From: Rhizopus arrhizus
Taxonomy: Eukaryota; Mucoromycota; Mucoromycetes; Mucorales; Rhizopodaceae
NCBI GenBank assembly: GCA_024220505.1
Contig: JAKZZE010000032.1
Span: forward strand, 527,001-591,000
Direction: 5' to 3'
Length of the DNA: 64,000 nucleotides
The notes below the pieces were generated by a model. The model did not search any database and was not told the origin of the DNA. It saw nothing but the letters and a program-made list of their open reading frames with translations. Position numbers and translations under genes: made by a program. Shown piece after piece: positions 1-9,144 of the stretch (position 1 is its first letter; every line of letters starts with the position of its first letter).

Positions 1-1020
1 GCATTCTCATGGAATAATGTACAATACGTGCCAATTGGTACTCCATTTGGTTTAAAACACGTATCTAGTGTGATGCAAAGAACAATGAGTATAGCACTTG
101 AGAATATGCCTTTTGCTAGATGCTTTATCGATGATATAGTAGTCGCATCTACTTCAATTGAAGAACATAAACTACATTTAAAAGCAGTAATAAATAAGCT
201 GACCAAAGTAAATCTCAAATTAAATCCTGATAAATGTAAATTCTTTCAAAATAAGATTAATTTACTTGGTTTTAGAATATCGCCTAAAGGTGTATCTCTT
301 GATGTTCGCAAAGTTGCTAATGTACAAGATTTCCCTATACCTAAAACAGGAAAGGATATCATGAGATATTGTGGTCTCATAAATTACTTCCGACCTCTTA
401 TCCCTAAAGCGTCCACACTCTTGGCTCCGCTGGATGCATTGAGGAATGAAAAATCACTTGAAAAATTATGGAACAGTAAACATCAAACATGCTTTGATAA
501 TCTTAAAAAGGTACTTTTGGAAGGTACAATCTTAGCCTATCCTGATTTAAATCGTCCTTTCTGTGTTGCCACTGATGCTTCTAACGTTGGTGTAGGTGTT
601 GTTCTCTATCAAGTGATTGATGGAAAAATAAAATATATTTCCATGATGGCGAAAAGTCTCTCTAAAAGTGAACGTAACTATTCAGCTACTAAGCGTGAAT
701 TATTAGCAGTAGTCTATGCATTAAAAAAGTTCCATAAATATCTCTGGGGTAATCACTTCACTCTATACACGGATCATAAAGCATTGACCTATCTTCACAC
801 GCAAAAAATAGCAAACGTAATGCTGATCAATTGGCTGGATACTTTATTAAAGTATGATTTTAAAGTCGTTCATCTGCCAGGAATAGATAATATCTTACCT
901 GATACACTTTCTCGTCTCTATGAAATTGAGAATCCTGTCAATGAACTGGGAGGGGATAATGCTCGTCTGCTTAACAGAACAGCTATAAATTACCTAGTAT
1001 TAATGACGGTGAATACATAA
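1..1020 (+). CDS. Ty3/gypsy Pol fragment: reverse transcriptase and RNase H (5' partial)
   Basis: The frame is open from base 1. RT palm motifs are visible: the VPIGTPFG segment (family LPFGL) and FIDD, the catalytic YxDD box with Phe for Tyr, at about 124-135. RNase H follows, with ATDAS, a KRELLAVVYAL segment carrying the catalytic Glu, and YTDHKAL. The frame ends at a TAA (1018-1020) just after RNase H. The integrase continues in another frame that opens at 975, so a single-base indel at about 950-980 separates the two. In an intact relative this would be one polyprotein. The enzyme copies element RNA to cDNA in cytoplasmic particles. Confidence 0.9.
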   Translation, partial: AFSWNNVQYVPIGTPFGLKHVSSVMQRTMSIALENMPFARCFIDDIVVASTSIEEHKLHLKAVINKLTKVNLKLNPDKCKFFQNKINLLGFRISPKGVSLDVRKVANVQDFPIPKTGKDIMRYCGLINYFRPLIPKASTLLAPLDALRNEKSLEKLWNSKHQTCFDNLKKVLLEGTILAYPDLNRPFCVATDASNVGVGVVLYQVIDGKIKYISMMAKSLSKSERNYSATKRELLAVVYALKKFHKYLWGNHFTLYTDHKALTYLHTQKIANVMLINWLDTLLKYDFKVVHLPGIDNILPDTLSRLYEIENPVNELGGDNARLLNRTAINYLVLMTVNT

Positions 1021-2453
1021 CACCAGCGGATTCAGAAGAACGTAAAGAACTTCTTCTTAAAGAACATCTAAAAGGACACTTTGGTTCTGATGCAATTTAC
1101 CATGCTCTAAAACGTAAAGGTATCTACTGGAATAATCTAAAAGAAGAAGCAGTAGAATTAGTAAAAAGTTGTGTACCCTGTCAACAATTTAACATAATCA
1201 AAAAAGGTTATAACCCTTTAAGACCTATAACAGCCACATTACCTGGTGATAGTTGGGGTATCGATTTAGCTGGTCCCATGAAAACTTCCTTGAATGGCAA
1301 CAATTACTTACTGATTATGGTTGACATTGCTACTCGTTACTGCATATTGAAACCTATCCCTGATAAACAATCTATGACAATTGTAAAAACATTAATCGAT
1401 GTATTCTCTAATTATGGTTTTCCTCGTGTACTCCAATCTGATAATGGTGGTGAATTTGTAAATGAGCTTATGCAATTACTTGCTGAAAATGCTGGTTATG
1501 ATCATAGACTCATATCTAGTTACCATCCCAGAGCTAATGGTGTAAGTGAACGTTGGGTACAAAGTGCTGTAAAAGCCATAAAGAAACAAGTCGAAGGTGC
1601 TAAAGCAGACTGGGATTTATATGTTCCTTCTACACAACTCTACCTAAATAGCAAATATAATGAACGTACTAAGACGCCACCCTTCACTTTAATGTTCGGT
1701 CGTAATCCAAATGACTTTGAAGATTTCAGTCAGGAAAAAGATGAAGCAACTAAGGAAGAATTAAATACAGAACTTTTAAAAAATATAAAAAAGATGACAG
1801 AAATTGTATTTCCTGCTATATACGAAAGAACAAAAATAATAACAAACAAACATAAGGAAAAATTTGATGCGTCACATAAACTTGTATCAATCCCCGAAAA
1901 TAGTTATGTAATGGTAACAGTAAATTATAAAACAAATAAGCTTGATGCTCCATATGAGGGACCTTATAAAGTTAAAAGGATCACCCAAGGTGGATCATAT
2001 GTGCTTGAAGATGAAAAGGGAGATTTATTACCTAAAAACTACCCACCATCTGCACTCAAGATGATATCACAGGATGAAGTAATATCCTCAAATAAATTCT
2101 ATCAAGTTGAAGCCATCTTAACACATAAAAAAGTTAAAGGAAAATATATTTATAAGTGTAGATGGAAAGGTTATGATGAGAGTGAAGATACCTGGGAACC
2201 TGCATCTCACTTTGCAGATCTTAAATTCATAACTGAATATTGGCAAAGAATTGGTATTGTCCCTGAAGACATTAAAACAAAATATAAAATTCTTGATAAA
2301 AAAGAAAAGTCAAATAATACAAATAAGGAATCTAATCCTCAGTCAAGTAAACGTAAAATACCAACAGACTTAAAAGAAACCAGCTACTCTTCCACAACAA
2401 TTAATGAGAAGAATAAGAGCCAAGGTAGACCTAAAAGATCTAAACGGTATTGA
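975..2453 (+). pseudogene. Ty3/gypsy integrase with chromodomain, frameshifted from RT
   Basis: The frame opens at 975 inside the end of the RT/RNase H frame and shows no start of its own. In order: an HHCC zinc finger (EHLKGHFG then CVPCQQ, about 1062-1190); a DD35E catalytic core (Asp in MVDIATRY, Asp in QSDNGGEF, Glu in NGVSERW, 35 residues between the last two); a GPY/F-like module (YEGPYKV); and a chromodomain (FYQVEAIL ... YKCRWKGYDESEDTWEP, about 2097-2210). Chromodomain integrases are known to steer insertion to modified histones. It is separated from RT by one frameshift, so the polyprotein is broken. Confidence 0.9.
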
Positions 2454-2460
2454 TCATACC

Positions 2461-2470
2461 TGGGAGGGGA
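2461..2470 (+). promoter_or_regulatory. Polypurine tract of the chromovirus
   Basis: TGGGAGGGGA lies 3 bp before the 3' LTR and just after the Pol stop codon. This is the expected place for the plus-strand primer. Confidence 0.75.
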
Positions 2471-2473
2471 TTA

Positions 2474-3040
2474 TGTTGTAGAACAGTAACTGATCGTAGT
2501 AGACATTGATAAATATAAGTCTTAATACAAGATCATAATTAAATAAAATAAAAATATAAGTTTATTTAAATAAGATCATACAATCAATTCCAATTAAACA
2601 TATTCTTTTAGAATATGTTTTGTATTAATGAGAGTTCTTTGATAAGAAGAAGTATCAACTAAATAACAAGATCCAATCCAATATCAGGAATATTGCTAAT
2701 CTTTCACATAATTGAAATAACGCGTAAAATAACCTTATTCAAATCAGTGAGGAATTCCCAGAATAAAAGATAATCTATGACAGACATACAAAAGAACAAA
2801 TGAAAAGTTTTCATAATCATAATTATAGATGATACTTGCTAAAGTACCTGAATATTAGAAGAACGCTTACAATAGAAGATATCAAGCCACTCACTCAATA
2901 AGATATAAATACCTGCCTTCAATTAGAATAATTTTTACTTTAACTTAAACTGAAATAAAGATCAGTCTCAAAAAGTACTCAAACTGTTTCTTTATTTTTG
3001 TTTCTACTTTTTTCTAAATCATTATTACCATTATACAACA
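2474..3040 (+). repeat. 3' LTR (567 bp) of the chromovirus
   Basis: It starts TGTTGTA and ends TACAACA, a 7-bp perfect terminal inverted repeat of TG...CA type. The left edge follows the polypurine tract. The right edge is where LINE sequence identical to copy B begins. I see no gene inside. Confidence 0.85.
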
Positions 3041-5990
3041 GGAAGCGCATCGACGGTAGGTTACAGATGTGCCGAAGCACAACCGTCGACGAGGTCTTGT
3101 GGCCACCAACGATCAGACGCAGACACCGACTTTGAGCGCGCTCTAGCTCGTCATAGTCCTTTTTGAGCAGCTTCGAGATGGCTAGGCCATACTCTAACTT
3201 GGGACGAACAAACATAGCATAGAGGCGAGAAGAGAACAGCAGCGAGAAACCAGATCGATTGGCACCAATAGCAGACAGTTGAGACATCTTGAGTTGTGCA
3301 CCAGGCTTGCGGTGAGCGACCAGACGAGACGGAGAGATACCATTACGGGTGAATGGCACGCCAAGATAAACGAACTCGTCGACAGACGGTATGTCTTCAT
3401 CATAGAGAGTGAGACGGACGTATCTTGACGACGTCGGATCTGGAGCATTGAGGACAGCACACTTGGTAGGACTCCATCTGTAGCCAAGTACCTGTGAATG
3501 GATTTGGGCCAGGTCAAGCATCTGTTTGACTTCACTTGCAGAACCTAGAATCGCCACATCATCAGCATAGAGAAGAGAGTTGATGGCTGTGGGTGACAAA
3601 GACAGAGAGGAGACATCCAATGTCGGACCAAAAGGAAGACCAGGAGAAAGACCAAGACCAGAACCAGGAGGACCAGAAGGAGACAAGGACGGGACCATAG
3701 CTGTGGTACGCGTGGCAGCAGAACGAAGAAGAGCAGGCAGCGTATTGATGTAAATCGAGTACAGATGCGGACTCAAGACAGAGCCTTGAAGTACACCTGT
3801 ACTCGGTGTGAATGGCGTCGAGACTTGATTAGACATCAGGACCGAGATCGAAACATCATCAAAGAGATGAGCCAAGACAGAGACCAGAGCAAAAGGAGCA
3901 GAGACAGCCAAGAGTGATTGCCATATGACACGTCTGTCGACAGTATCATAGGCAGCCTTGATATCAAGAAACGCCACGACAGGGAAATGACGCTTTCGAC
4001 GATAGTACTCCTGTATCAAGTCATGCAAGCAGAGGGCTTGGTCAAGAGCACTTCGCTGTGGACGGAAACCACCTTGAGCAATGTCCAATGGAGGCGAGAC
4101 ATCTTCTAAGAGTGGAAAGAGACACATTTCAAACAGCTTTCGGATGATGGACGTCAAGGAGATTGGCCTGAAGTTTGACGGTTGATGAGGGTCGCCCTTC
4201 TTGTAGATAGGCACAACCTGCGCATGACGCCAAAGAGAAGGAGTGTAAGACCATTGGCAGCAGATATCAAAGAGACGAGCCAAGATAGCAGCTACTTGTT
4301 TACGAATGGGAATAAGCATCTCTGTACGCAGATGATCAGAGCCAGGGGCTTTGCGTAATGGAAGACGCCGCATTGTGTCAGCAACAGAGTCAGCCGAAAA
4401 AGAAGAAAGACCAGAATCAGAACCAAAACCAGGACCAAGACCAGAACCAAGACCAGAACCAAGACCAGAACCAAGACCAGAGCCAGATGGGTCATCCTCA
4501 GAAGCTGACGCAAGATCAAATGGGACATGATCATCAGACGATGGAAGAGGAGGAGGACGAGTGGATGGTAGACCAGAGCCAGAATAGACAGATGCAAGAT
4601 GATCTCGCATAGCATTGGCACCAGCGACAGGACCATCAGGATGAGCATATGAGACTTGAGGACGACGACGATTATGGACTTGCTTGACCCGACGCACCGC
4701 AGAAGAAAAGTCGCCACGAGCGAGGGAGTCACAAAAGGCACGCCAAGATTCTCGTTTAGCTCGCTTGACAGCCGTGCGGAAACGGACATGAGCTTCTTGA
4801 TGAAGACCCCACCAGTAAGCTTTGTCAATCCCAAGAGACCAACGCCACTTACGGTAGAGCCAGTCGCGACGATCAGCCAGAGCCTGTAGTTGAGAGGTCC
4901 AAAACTTCTTCCATTGCTTGGGTCGAGAGACACGAGATCCAACAGACTTGTCCAGAGCAGAGTAGATGGCCGCATTGAGTTCATCGTTGAGATGGTCAAT
5001 GGGTGGACGCGTTGGCGGTGGGCTTGAGCACAGCTGTTGAAGCTGGTCAAGCAAAGCAGCAGACAAGGAACCAAAGGTAGACACATACAGCTTCTGGACT
5101 TCTGGTTCTTTCAACCGAGATAAATTCCAAAGACGACGGACTTGACCAGACGGAGAAGAAGAAGACTGTGTGCAATGGACCACAGGGACCGAGTACTCAA
5201 AAGAGAGTGACATCAGTTTGTGGTCTGACCCCAAAGAAAGATCCAAGGCAACCGAGATACTTGCTGAACGAACCAGTGGCATGTTGGTGATGTAGTAGTC
5301 TACAATGCTGCTTACCTCAGCATGACCACGGCAAGTCAGGTATGTTGGTATACCATAGGCAAGTGTCTTGTTCAGGATGTTTAGACCATGGTCATCGCAC
5401 CAACGACGAAGGACTGAGCTACGCATGTTAGTACGAGAGTCACCGACGAGACGACCAAGATGAACATTCAGATCACCGCAGATGATCGTATCGTCAGTGA
5501 GTGGCAGAGAATCCAGAACAGACTGTACCTCAGCAGTGGACAAAGAAGGAGGCAAGTAGAGACAGATGAGCCGTAGAGAACGACCCAACTGCAGACCAAG
5601 AGCATACTTACAGTTCACAGGGAACTCAACCACAGGAAGTGGACACCGAGGAGAGACCAAGGCAGAGACACCCATAGAACCACGATACTGACCTGCAACA
5701 GGAGAGCCATAGAGATGGAACTGCTGCCATGAGGTCGGAAGGCGAGCAGGAGGAAGCAACCAGGTTTCGGTAATAAAGACCAACGAGAACGACTGGCAGT
5801 GACGGAGGAGGTCATCGACTGTGGAAGCCTGGAGACCGTTGGCATTCCACAAGCCGATGGTGAGCGGAACGAGTGATGATGATGATGATGATGGATGAGT
5901 TGAAGGAGTGGACTGAGACAAAGGAATGGACGGAGACGATGGTAGAGACAGATCAGAAGCATTATAATAATATGTATTACTACACATCAT
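2979..5990 (-). CDS. LINE ORF2: AP endonuclease plus reverse transcriptase (copy C, cut by LTR)
   Basis: True LINE coding runs 5990 to 3041; the last ~20 codons read into the chromovirus LTR. The N-terminal APE-type endonuclease shows LWNANGL, FITETWL, ICGDLN, VDYYITN and GSDHKLM. A low-complexity Gly/Ser/Leu linker follows (about 4390-4490). The RT has YKKGDPHQPSNFRPISL, FLDIKAAYDTV, GVLQGSVLSPHLYSIYIN and the YADD catalytic box. A YGLAISKLLKKDYDELERAQ thumb-like segment ends the retained part. The start ATG overlaps the ORF1 stop as TAATG, which suggests termination-reinitiation. It nicks target DNA and primes cDNA on it. Confidence 0.93.
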   Translation of the reverse strand: MMCSNTYYYNASDLSLPSSPSIPLSQSTPSTHPSSSSSSLVPLTIGLWNANGLQASTVDDLLRHCQSFSLVFITETWLLPPARLPTSWQQFHLYGSPVAGQYRGSMGVSALVSPRCPLPVVEFPVNCKYALGLQLGRSLRLICLYLPPSLSTAEVQSVLDSLPLTDDTIICGDLNVHLGRLVGDSRTNMRSSVLRRWCDDHGLNILNKTLAYGIPTYLTCRGHAEVSSIVDYYITNMPLVRSASISVALDLSLGSDHKLMSLSFEYSVPVVHCTQSSSSPSGQVRRLWNLSRLKEPEVQKLYVSTFGSLSAALLDQLQQLCSSPPPTRPPIDHLNDELNAAIYSALDKSVGSRVSRPKQWKKFWTSQLQALADRRDWLYRKWRWSLGIDKAYWWGLHQEAHVRFRTAVKRAKRESWRAFCDSLARGDFSSAVRRVKQVHNRRRPQVSYAHPDGPVAGANAMRDHLASVYSGSGLPSTRPPPLPSSDDHVPFDLASASEDDPSGSGLGSGLGSGLGSGLGPGFGSDSGLSSFSADSVADTMRRLPLRKAPGSDHLRTEMLIPIRKQVAAILARLFDICCQWSYTPSLWRHAQVVPIYKKGDPHQPSNFRPISLTSIIRKLFEMCLFPLLEDVSPPLDIAQGGFRPQRSALDQALCLHDLIQEYYRRKRHFPVVAFLDIKAAYDTVDRRVIWQSLLAVSAPFALVSVLAHLFDDVSISVLMSNQVSTPFTPSTGVLQGSVLSPHLYSIYINTLPALLRSAATRTTAMVPSLSPSGPPGSGLGLSPGLPFGPTLDVSSLSLSPTAINSLLYADDVAILGSASEVKQMLDLAQIHSQVLGYRWSPTKCAVLNAPDPTSSRYVRLTLYDEDIPSVDEFVYLGVPFTRNGISPSRLVAHRKPGAQLKMSQLSAIGANRSGFSLLFSSRLYAMFVRPKLEYGLAISKLLKKDYDELERAQSRCLRLIVGGHKTSSTVVLRHICNLPSMRFLLYNGNNDLEKSRNKNKETV

Positions 5991-7210
5991 TATAATGATC
6001 GTTCGCTGGAGCGAGAGGCAGCATCGTATTGATCGTACAGGTCCATGGCCATGTCTTCAACAGGATCATCACGGTGACGGCGGATAGTTGGTCGATCCCC
6101 CTTTGAGGAGAGCACCTCCGAGACAGCTTCATCTGATACCATTGCGTTGGCAAGGAAGAACTTGGAGACAGCAACGGCAACAGGGTATCTCAATCGTTCC
6201 AAAGTACGAGAGCAGCGTTCATTGACAATGGTGGCGATGGCAGTCAAGCGAGTGTCCATGGTGGCAGAGGCGTAGACGGGGTCAGCAAGGTGTTGAGGAT
6301 CCAATGGATCAAAGTCAGACAAGACTGGAACCTTTGCTCGTTCGAGCAGACCAAGGAGAGCAGGCTTGTACTGCAAGTGCACAAGCAGACCAGCAACAGA
6401 ATGTGCAGGAAAGCACACATCTAGAACACGCCAGTTATCGACACCAAGCCGACTAAGGCGACGACGCGCCTCGGAGTAGGACATACGCCTAGATCTAGGG
6501 ATGTAAACGTATTCGAATCCCTGATCACCAGAGACAGGTTGAAAGCCACGAGCAGCAGCAAGACGACGACGAACCTTATTACGGGGCTTACCATTGGCAG
6601 CCACAACGGCCCAAGAGGAGGCTTCAGTGCCAGATGACACAGGGTTGACATTACCATCGTCCATTACAGAGATGGCGGAAGCAGCAGCGACATTTCCAAC
6701 TTGTGAAACAGGTTTTGCAATTTTGTTAGAGCCAGCATGGCCAGAGGACGTCACAGGACTAAGCTTTGCTCGAAGTGTTGCAATCTCGTCAGATTGCTCA
6801 TTCGTAATTTTCTTGAGATGAGCATTTTCCGCTTGCAATTCCTCTAATTGACTAAGCAGACCATCATGGTAAGAGACTCGTTGTTCCAACTCTTGGAACT
6901 TGCTAAATAAGTCTTGCATAGAAAGAGGAACAGTAGAAGCACCTGTTGGCATCACAGTTTGAGGTCTTGTAGTCGACATTCGACTAGATGGAGCAAATGA
7001 ATGAGTCGACATTGCAAAATAAGAAATGACGAATAATTAACGCAGCGAGTTGAAAATTGGATATTATATGCAATTAATAATGCTGAGTTGAATGGTGAAA
7101 TCGGTTTTGATGGATGGCCAATATTGAGCGAGATATGAGTGTTTAAAAGATTTATAAAAAATAAAATTAATAAATCCTTATGTAACGGTATGAAACACGA
7201 AAGAAAGATG
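3041..7210 (-). mobile_element. tRNA-targeted LINE (non-LTR retrotransposon), copy C
   Basis: A two-ORF APE-type LINE read on the minus strand. Its 5' end abuts a copy of the first 15 bp of the tRNA-Cys gene (7211-7225), exactly as LINE B abuts tRNA-Cys at 23117. The 3' part is displaced outside the window by the chromovirus. The 198-bp 5'UTR (7013-7210) has no other feature. ORF1 and the retained part of ORF2 are open, so the coding part seen here looks intact apart from that insertion. Confidence 0.92.
5990..7012 (-). CDS. LINE ORF1 (RNA-binding/coiled-coil protein), copy C
   Basis: 340 codons. A Ser/Thr-rich N terminus leads to a heptad-like coiled coil (about residues 32-85, LEQRVSYHDGLLSQLEELQ). 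A basic stretch (KVRRRLAAARG) and a conserved globular part follow (EYVYIPRSRRMSYSEARRR ... RYPVAVAVSKFFLANAMVSDE). I see no CCHC knuckles. By position it is the LINE ORF1 nucleic-acid chaperone. It ends at TAA overlapping the ORF2 ATG by one base. It is clearly diverged from ORF1 of LINE B although the two ORF2s are nearly identical. Confidence 0.85.
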   Translation of the reverse strand: MSTHSFAPSSRMSTTRPQTVMPTGASTVPLSMQDLFSKFQELEQRVSYHDGLLSQLEELQAENAHLKKITNEQSDEIATLRAKLSPVTSSGHAGSNKIAKPVSQVGNVAAASAISVMDDGNVNPVSSGTEASSWAVVAANGKPRNKVRRRLAAARGFQPVSGDQGFEYVYIPRSRRMSYSEARRRLSRLGVDNWRVLDVCFPAHSVAGLLVHLQYKPALLGLLERAKVPVLSDFDPLDPQHLADPVYASATMDTRLTAIATIVNERCSRTLERLRYPVAVAVSKFFLANAMVSDEAVSEVLSSKGDRPTIRRHRDDPVEDMAMDLYDQYDAASRSSERSL

Positions 7211-7225
7211 AGGGATTAGCTCAGT
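7211..7225 (+). repeat. 15-bp target duplication = first 15 bp of tRNA-Cys (copy 1)
   Basis: GAGGGATTAGCTCAG is identical to nucleotides 1-15 of the tRNA-Cys gene at 23117-23131 and to 18055-18069. It lies between the 5' end of LINE C and the 3' end of LINE A. Confidence 0.88.
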
Positions 7226-7488
7226 CGAAAATTTATGTTTTTATTTAAAGATTAATGCAATCGACCTTTAGGCCATTATTTGCTAATCAAAGTACAAAAA
7301 GAGAATATACATGATACGAAAAAAAGTCCTAGCGACCATTTGATGGACCAAAAAAGAGGAGAGAGAAGAGAAGCCAAAAGAGAAAACAAAAGAGCTAGTT
7401 TGTAGGATATCATGTTCATGGTCTCCTCCGCATCGTGCACTAAGTGGTTGTGGCAGTGGGAGGTAGAAGCCAGAGGAACAATCAAAAC

Positions 7489-7740
7489 CACTGCAAATAA
7501 TTGGAGATATTAAACGTAGTTTTTTAGCATAAATGAGCGCAACAACGCGAAGTTTAACGCAACTCCACGGAATTTTATTGCTCTTTTAAACGATTTTCGA
7601 GGCAGAGCAGTAATCGTTAAATAACTTTTACGCAAGCAAGAGGAGGTCGTTTAGTGTTCTTTTACCAAACCATTTTTTACGTTTCAATTAATACTAGTCA
7701 ACGTTTGGGCAACGAATGATACGTTTTAAAACATTACTTT
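7489..7740. repeat. Left end of element 1 with short AAACG-type subterminal repeats
   Basis: After the terminal repeat, short motifs built on AAACG / CGTTT recur many times within about 250 bp (TTAAACG, AACGC, AAACG, CGTTA, CGTTT, ACGTTT). The same stretch occurs at 47932-48180 in element 2. Subterminal repeats are a known CACTA feature and are binding sites for the accessory protein in plant En/Spm. Binding here is inference. Confidence 0.6.
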
Positions 7741-7935
7741 ATATGTCTTTTTGTTCTTTTATCGACCGCTCATATTGCCTTATATACTTCTTCATCGAAC
7801 ACTCCTATTGCCTTATATATTTCTTTATGAACCACTCATATTGCTTTATATACTTCTTTATGAACCACTTATATAGCTTATATACTTCTTTATTGACCAT
7901 TCATATTGCAATAAATATTGCTTTATATATACAAA
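7741..7935. repeat. ~33-bp tandem repeats in the left arm of element 1
   Basis: About six diverged units resembling CTTTATTGACCACTCATATT followed by GCCTTATATACTT. The matching block in element 2 is 48190-48410. The apparent 82-codon frame across it (YCLIYFF repeats) is a by-product of the repeat. Confidence 0.75.
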
Positions 7936-8282
7936 AAAATAGGGATTTGGTTTATAAAAAATAGCTTTTTTTTTTATTTAAATAAAATAATAATAACAAT
8001 ACATGGTATTTCTTTGCTTGTAGCGTTTTAAAAGTGTACTTGACTTACCTAATGTCACCAGAATAGCAGCATCTAATCTAAAAATACATCAACTAGTCTC
8101 GTGGAACTCAAAAAGTTCTCAAAAGAAAAAAAAAAAAAAAAAAAAGCCAAGCTCAAGGATTCAGAGACACAAGGATTCAAGAATTCAAGGACTTGGGCAC
8201 TCAAAGCAAAAGAAAAGACATCAGTACTTAAGAACCAAAGCGAAAATTAGGAAAGAAACAGAAAGAGGCCAAAGCAGAGCAG

Positions 8283-8690
8283 CATTCATCTATAACAATT
8301 ATTAGCTATCGTGTATATGTAGTAAAAGTAATAGTACCTTTCTTTAGATAGACCATGGGAAGAAAACTAGCTAAGCGTATACTCACAAGTAAAAAAAGCA
8401 GCAGACATCTATAATAATTATTAGCTATTGAGTATATATAATAAAAGTGATAGTACCTTTCTTTAGATGGGCTAAGAGAAAAACCTTGCTAAGCTTTACC
8501 AACAAGTAAAAAAAAAAAAAAAAAAAAAAAAAGGAAGCAGTACTCCTCTATAATAATTATTAGTTATTGAGTATATAGTAAAAGTAATAGCACCTTGCTT
8601 TAGGTGGACCATGAGAAAAAAAAAGAAAAAGAAAAAAAGACAGCAGCCAAGCTTATACTAACAAGCAAAAGAAGAAGCAACTATAATCCT
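8283..8690. repeat. ~120-bp tandem repeats, three units
   Basis: Three units each contain CTATAAYAATTATTAGYTAT, then GTAAAAGTRATAGYACC, then a TAGAYRGRCYA-like segment and an A-run. Element 2 has two matching units (about 48738-48995). The remaining 7.9-9.1 kb is A/T-tract-rich sequence with no gene that I can see. Confidence 0.7.
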
Positions 8691-9144
8691 GGGAAAAAGA
8701 CTTTATAAAGACCATTTGAAACATCAAGAAAGCAACTAATACGATTTTACTAAAGTTCAAGTACCATCAGAACAATAATAGAGTACATATAATATTAAGA
8801 ACTTACCTTTTAGAAAGAATGTTTTGTTTAAAAAAAAAGAAAAAAAAAAAGGAGCCTCATTTTACCAGTGTTACAGTTACCCACTATCGATTAAAAATAA
8901 GTCTTCTTTAATACTGTTTAACTATTGAAACATTCAGAGAGGCTATTCATAAACAGTTTAAACTTTCTCTTCTTCTTCTTTTTTTTTTTTTATTTAAATG
9001 TAATATCTTTAACTCCAAAGGCTTTTTTTTCTTCGCTTTTTTTGTAGAACAAACAAAAGTATCAGGTTGTTTTGTGCTCATCTTTAGTTTATTTTGTACT
9101 CTTGTTTTTTTTTTCTTCCTTTTTATATAATTTATCTTGAAAAA

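Larger units (their letters stand above)
1..3040 (+). mobile_element. Ty3/gypsy chromovirus-type LTR retrotransposon, 5' part outside window
   Basis: The window opens inside a reverse transcriptase. RT, RNase H, an integrase with a C-terminal chromodomain, a polypurine tract and one LTR follow in the order of a Ty3/gypsy chromovirus. The 3' LTR ends at 3040 and LINE sequence starts at 3041, so this element inserted into LINE copy C. The likely target duplication is GGAAG at 3041-3045; its partner lies outside the window. The coding region carries one frameshift, so this copy is probably dead. Confidence 0.93.

Noticed and set aside
2979..3040. Unique C terminus of LINE ORF2 in copy C
   Set aside because: These codons lie in the chromovirus LTR and are read-through, not LINE protein.
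4292..5086. Long Leu/Val-rich frame overlapping LINE ORF2 (also at 20241-21011)
   Set aside because: It is an alternate-frame shadow of ORF2; the Gly/Ser/Leu linker reads as LVLVLVL in that frame.
7716..7964. Hydrophobic 82-codon frame with YCLIYFF repeats
   Set aside because: It is a by-product of the ~33-bp tandem repeat, whose unit length is a multiple of three.
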